From CAZPHU01 sp964586285 (lineage in GTDB: Bacteria > Fibrobacterota > Chitinivibrionia > Chitinivibrionales > CAYFVL01): DNA of 64,000 bases. Each line of letters begins with the position of its first letter. Position 1 is the stretch's first letter. The position numbers were made by a program, and so were the translations under genes. The notes beneath the pieces were generated by a model. It was not told where the DNA came from and searched no databases. It was given only the letters and a program-made list of their open reading frames with translations. Of this stretch, positions 61,664 to 64,000 are shown piece after piece. The stretch is taken from assembly GCA_964586285.1 (NCBI GenBank), contig CAZPHU010000001.1, positions 62,001 to 126,000 of the forward strand, written 5' to 3'.

Positions 61664-62512
61664 ATGAAACGCAAGGTTATCGAAATAGACCCAAAATCAT
61701 GCAACGGCTGCGGAGTATGTATCCCAAACTGTCCGGAAGGGGCAATTCAGATCATCGACGGAAAGGCTCGTCTGATAAGTGACCTGTTCTGCGACGGGCT
61801 TGGGGCCTGCATAGGTAACTGTCCTGTGGGAGCAATCAGTGTCATCGAACGCGAAGCCCAAGCCTATGACGAGCCTCGCGTGATGGAAAACATCATCAAA
61901 CAAGGCCCAAACACCATAAAGGCCCATCTTAAACATCTGGACGATCACAACCAGGAGGAATTCCTCCGACAGGCAATTGCAGTGCTGAAGGAGAAGGGAA
62001 TCGATATACCCGAGTACAAGGAGAAACAAACAATGCATGCACCTCACGCTTCCGGCGGATGCCCCGGATCACAGGCGATGTCTTTCGCGAAACGTGAAAA
62101 CAACCAGCCTCAAGACTCCACTCGCCGCCCCTCAAAGCTTGGCCACTGGCCGATTCAGATGCACCTGATATCGCCCCACGCCCCTCACTATAAGGGCGCG
62201 GACGTGCTTCTGGCCGCGGACTGCGTGGCTTTCTCCATGGGCGATTTTCATCGGGACTTCCTCGATGGCAAGGCTCTTGCTATAGCCTGCCCCAAACTGG
62301 ATGATGGTAAGGATGTGTATGTGGCTAAGATCAAGGCTCTGATCGATGAGGCCAAAATCGACACCCTGACCGTCATGATGATGCAGGTACCCTGCTGTAG
62401 TGGACTTCTTCGCCTGGCCCAACAAGCTGCCGATGAGGCACAACGCAAAGTTCCGATCAAAACCATTGTGGTTAGCCTGGAGGGTGAAATCATTCGGGAA
62501 GAGTGGGTCTAA
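61664..62512 (+). CDS. Ferredoxin-type 4Fe-4S protein, co-regulated with hcp
   Basis: A 282-residue protein. The first 60 residues hold two 4Fe-4S motifs: CNGCGVCIPNCPEG and CDGLGACIGNCPVG. The remaining about 220 residues include a Cys-rich GGCPGSQAM segment and a domain with CVAFSMGDFHRD, ACPKLDD and VPCCSGLL, seen in a group of ferredoxin-type proteins commonly encoded next to hcp. It probably passes electrons to hybrid-cluster protein, or handles an Fe-S-linked redox reaction. AGGAGG ends seven bases before the ATG. It has its own FNR-type promoter at 61557-61598. Confidence 0.88.
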   Translation: MKRKVIEIDPKSCNGCGVCIPNCPEGAIQIIDGKARLISDLFCDGLGACIGNCPVGAISVIEREAQAYDEPRVMENIIKQGPNTIKAHLKHLDDHNQEEFLRQAIAVLKEKGIDIPEYKEKQTMHAPHASGGCPGSQAMSFAKRENNQPQDSTRRPSKLGHWPIQMHLISPHAPHYKGADVLLAADCVAFSMGDFHRDFLDGKALAIACPKLDDGKDVYVAKIKALIDEAKIDTLTVMMMQVPCCSGLLRLAQQAADEAQRKVPIKTIVVSLEGEIIREEWV

Positions 62513-62523
62513 CTCCAATTCTC

Positions 62524-62565
62524 TTGATACGGATCAAGGAAATGAAAAACCGCTTAGTCTATCTT
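62524..62565 (+). promoter_or_regulatory. FNR/DNR-type promoter of hcp
   Basis: TTGAT-ACGG-ATCAA (62524-62537) and TATCTT (62560-62565), within TATCTTTAT, are separated by 22 bases, the same geometry as the promoter at 61557-61598. It lies between the ferredoxin-like stop and the hcp start. A regulator bound here would sit at about -41.5. Confidence 0.85.
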
Positions 62566-62653
62566 TATTAATGACAAATGAATGAACATAAAAAACAAAT
62601 TACTGATTACTAAGTAGATGTACTTTCTTAACCACAAATAAAGGAGTTTTCCC

Positions 62654-64000
62654 ATGAACATGTTTTGCTTTCAATGTGAACAGGCTGCCAAGGGTACAGG
62701 ATGCGAAGTTAGCGGCGTGTGTGGAAAGAAACCGGAGGTTGCCGCACTGCAGGATGTGCTTATCTATCAGCTCAAGGGTATAGGATACCTGGCACATCAG
62801 GCCCGCCTTAGCGGTGTCTCGGATGATGAGATCAATCGTTTTACGGTCGAGGGGCTTTTTACCACGGTAACCAATGTCGATTTCGATCCTCAGCGTCTTA
62901 TAGGATGGATCGAAAAGGGCGAACAGATGCGCCAAAAAGCCGCGCGGCTGCTGAGCCAAACAGGGAAAGCTCCTGATGCTTCCTCTTGGCCCGCACCTGC
63001 AAACTATACACCCAAAAACAGTGTGGAAGAGCTGGTCGGGGAAGCGGCGGTTATTGACGGCATCGGTGTATTGACCGCTACACCCCAGGAGGACATTCGA
63101 TCACTCAAGGAGCTTTTGACATACGGACTCAAGGGAATGGCCGCCTACGCCGATCATGCCTATATTCTTGGCAAGAAGGATGAAGCGATCTTCGCTTTCA
63201 TTCATGAGGCGCTCAGTGCTCTTACCGAGGATGATATCACCATGGAGCGTCTGGTCGATTTGAACATGCGCTGCGGAAAGACAAATATTCGCACGATGGA
63301 GATTCTTGATGAGGGTCACACCAGCCACTTTGGTCATCCCGAGCCCACTCCAGTGCATCGCGGCCTCAAGAAGGGTCCCGCTATTGTGGTCAGCGGTCAC
63401 GATCTGGTCGATCTGGAAGAGCTTCTCAAGCAGACCGAAGGAACCGGTGTGAATGTTTACACTCACAGCGAAATGCTTCCCGCGCACGGTTATCCGGGTC
63501 TAAAAAAGTACAAGCATCTGGCGGGACATTTCGGCACGGCCTGGCAGAATCAGCAACAAGAGTTCGATGGTGTTCCGGCCGCTTTTCTGTTCACCACCAA
63601 CTGTATTCAGAAACCCCGCGACTCCTACAAGGATCAGGTTTTTACGAGTGGTATTGTAGCGTGGCCCGATGTGACGCATATCAAAAACCGGGATTTTACA
63701 CCGGTGATCCAGAAGGCAAAGCAGCTGGGGGGTTACGATGAAGATCAGCCCGCAAAGCAGCTGATGACCGGATTTGCACGCAATGCGGTTCTCGGCGTTG
63801 CCGATAAGGTTGTGGAAGGTGTCAAGAGTGGTGCGATCAGGCATTTCTTCTTGGTGGGAGGCTGTGACGGGGCCAAACCCGGACGTAATTACTACACCGA
63901 ACTGGTTGAAAAGTCTCCCAAAGACACGATCATTCTGACCCTGGCCTGCGGAAAGTTCAGATTCAACGATCTTGAAATCGGCGACATAGGCGGAATCCCG
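62654..64000 (+). CDS. hcp: Hybrid-cluster protein (hydroxylamine/NO reductase), C-terminus cut by window edge
   Basis: The first 449 codons of an enzyme usually about 540-550 residues long. It begins MNMFCFQCEQAAKGTGCEVS with the cluster cysteines in a C-x2-C-x8-C-x5-C pattern. The hybrid-cluster ligand region includes NMRCGKTNIRTMEIL, then GHPEPTPV, FTTNCIQKP, VGGCDGAKPGR and TLACGKFRFN. Hcp reduces nitric oxide and hydroxylamine and is a common nitrosative-stress protein under FNR/DNR-type control. AAGGAG lies seven bases before the ATG at 62654. The end is outside the window. Confidence 0.95.
   Translation, partial: MNMFCFQCEQAAKGTGCEVSGVCGKKPEVAALQDVLIYQLKGIGYLAHQARLSGVSDDEINRFTVEGLFTTVTNVDFDPQRLIGWIEKGEQMRQKAARLLSQTGKAPDASSWPAPANYTPKNSVEELVGEAAVIDGIGVLTATPQEDIRSLKELLTYGLKGMAAYADHAYILGKKDEAIFAFIHEALSALTEDDITMERLVDLNMRCGKTNIRTMEILDEGHTSHFGHPEPTPVHRGLKKGPAIVVSGHDLVDLEELLKQTEGTGVNVYTHSEMLPAHGYPGLKKYKHLAGHFGTAWQNQQQEFDGVPAAFLFTTNCIQKPRDSYKDQVFTSGIVAWPDVTHIKNRDFTPVIQKAKQLGGYDEDQPAKQLMTGFARNAVLGVADKVVEGVKSGAIRHFFLVGGCDGAKPGRNYYTELVEKSPKDTIILTLACGKFRFNDLEIGDIGGIP

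Noticed and set aside
1..64000. tRNA, rRNA, CRISPR arrays or prophage
   Set aside because: No tRNA-like cloverleaf, rRNA segment, regular spacer-repeat array or phage structural gene was seen on either strand by eye.

Overview
The window reads as a moderately AT-rich Gram-negative chromosome. Candidate lipopolysaccharide genes (hldD, O-antigen ligase), long secreted proteins with a C-terminal FlgD-like/sorting-type domain, cellobiose phosphorylase plus GH1 beta-glucosidase, and an N-epsilon-acetyl-beta-lysine osmolyte operon together suggest a (halo)alkaliphilic polysaccharide degrader, most likely of the Fibrobacterota/Chitinispirillum type. This placement is inferred from gene content; no rRNA or tRNA gene is present to test it.

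Layout. 1-6746: exopolysaccharide or surface-glycan genes (two glycosyltransferases, O-antigen ligase, polysaccharide deacetylase, GNAT, CPBP protease). 6747-7730: a decayed IS3-family transposase and a small orphan gene. 7845-12635: the abl operon, in which lysine 2,3-aminomutase (ablA) and beta-lysine acetyltransferase (ablB) enclose a two-gene amino-acid ABC importer, behind a perfect-consensus sigma70 promoter. 12861-18184: a large secreted protein and several small envelope proteins, including a Rieske-like protein that has lost most cluster ligands. 18354-22273: cellobiose phosphorylase and beta-glucosidase. 22660-27605: a gene remnant, secreted proteins and a glycosyltransferase fused to a helical domain. 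27696-33391: housekeeping genes (engB, trpD, aroD), two radical-SAM proteins and a DUF1573-type exported protein interrupted by an in-frame TGA. 33566-41417: an outer-membrane fusion protein, gnd, pdxB, an ADP-ribosylglycohydrolase and a PfkB-like protein. 41419-54128: TonB/TPR, GGDEF, an NtrC-class two-component pair with a FlgN-like partner, a TPR lipid/envelope protein, FapA, hldD, a YIP1 membrane protein and a FliN-like protein. 54238-64000: two large hybrid histidine kinases flanking a thioredoxin and a Crp/Fnr regulator, then a ferredoxin-type protein and hybrid-cluster protein (hcp, cut by the window end).

The two most notable signals are as follows. (1) At 31706-31708 a TGA replaces the first Cys of the Cys-Gly-Cys motif of a DUF1573 protein. 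The frame stays open for another 179 codons and a strong hairpin with a GGUC loop follows, so this looks like a selenoprotein. (2) The ferredoxin-like gene and hcp each carry a perfect TTGAT-N4-ATCAA box placed exactly the same distance from an identical TATCTTTAT -10 region, and a Crp/Fnr protein with the matching E-x-x-S-R recognition helix but no FNR cysteine cluster is encoded 2.7 kb away. This is a compact nitrosative-stress regulon.

Start codons were moved inward from the longest open frame wherever a ribosome binding site or family alignment argued for it. All family names come from recognising motifs by eye; no searches were run.
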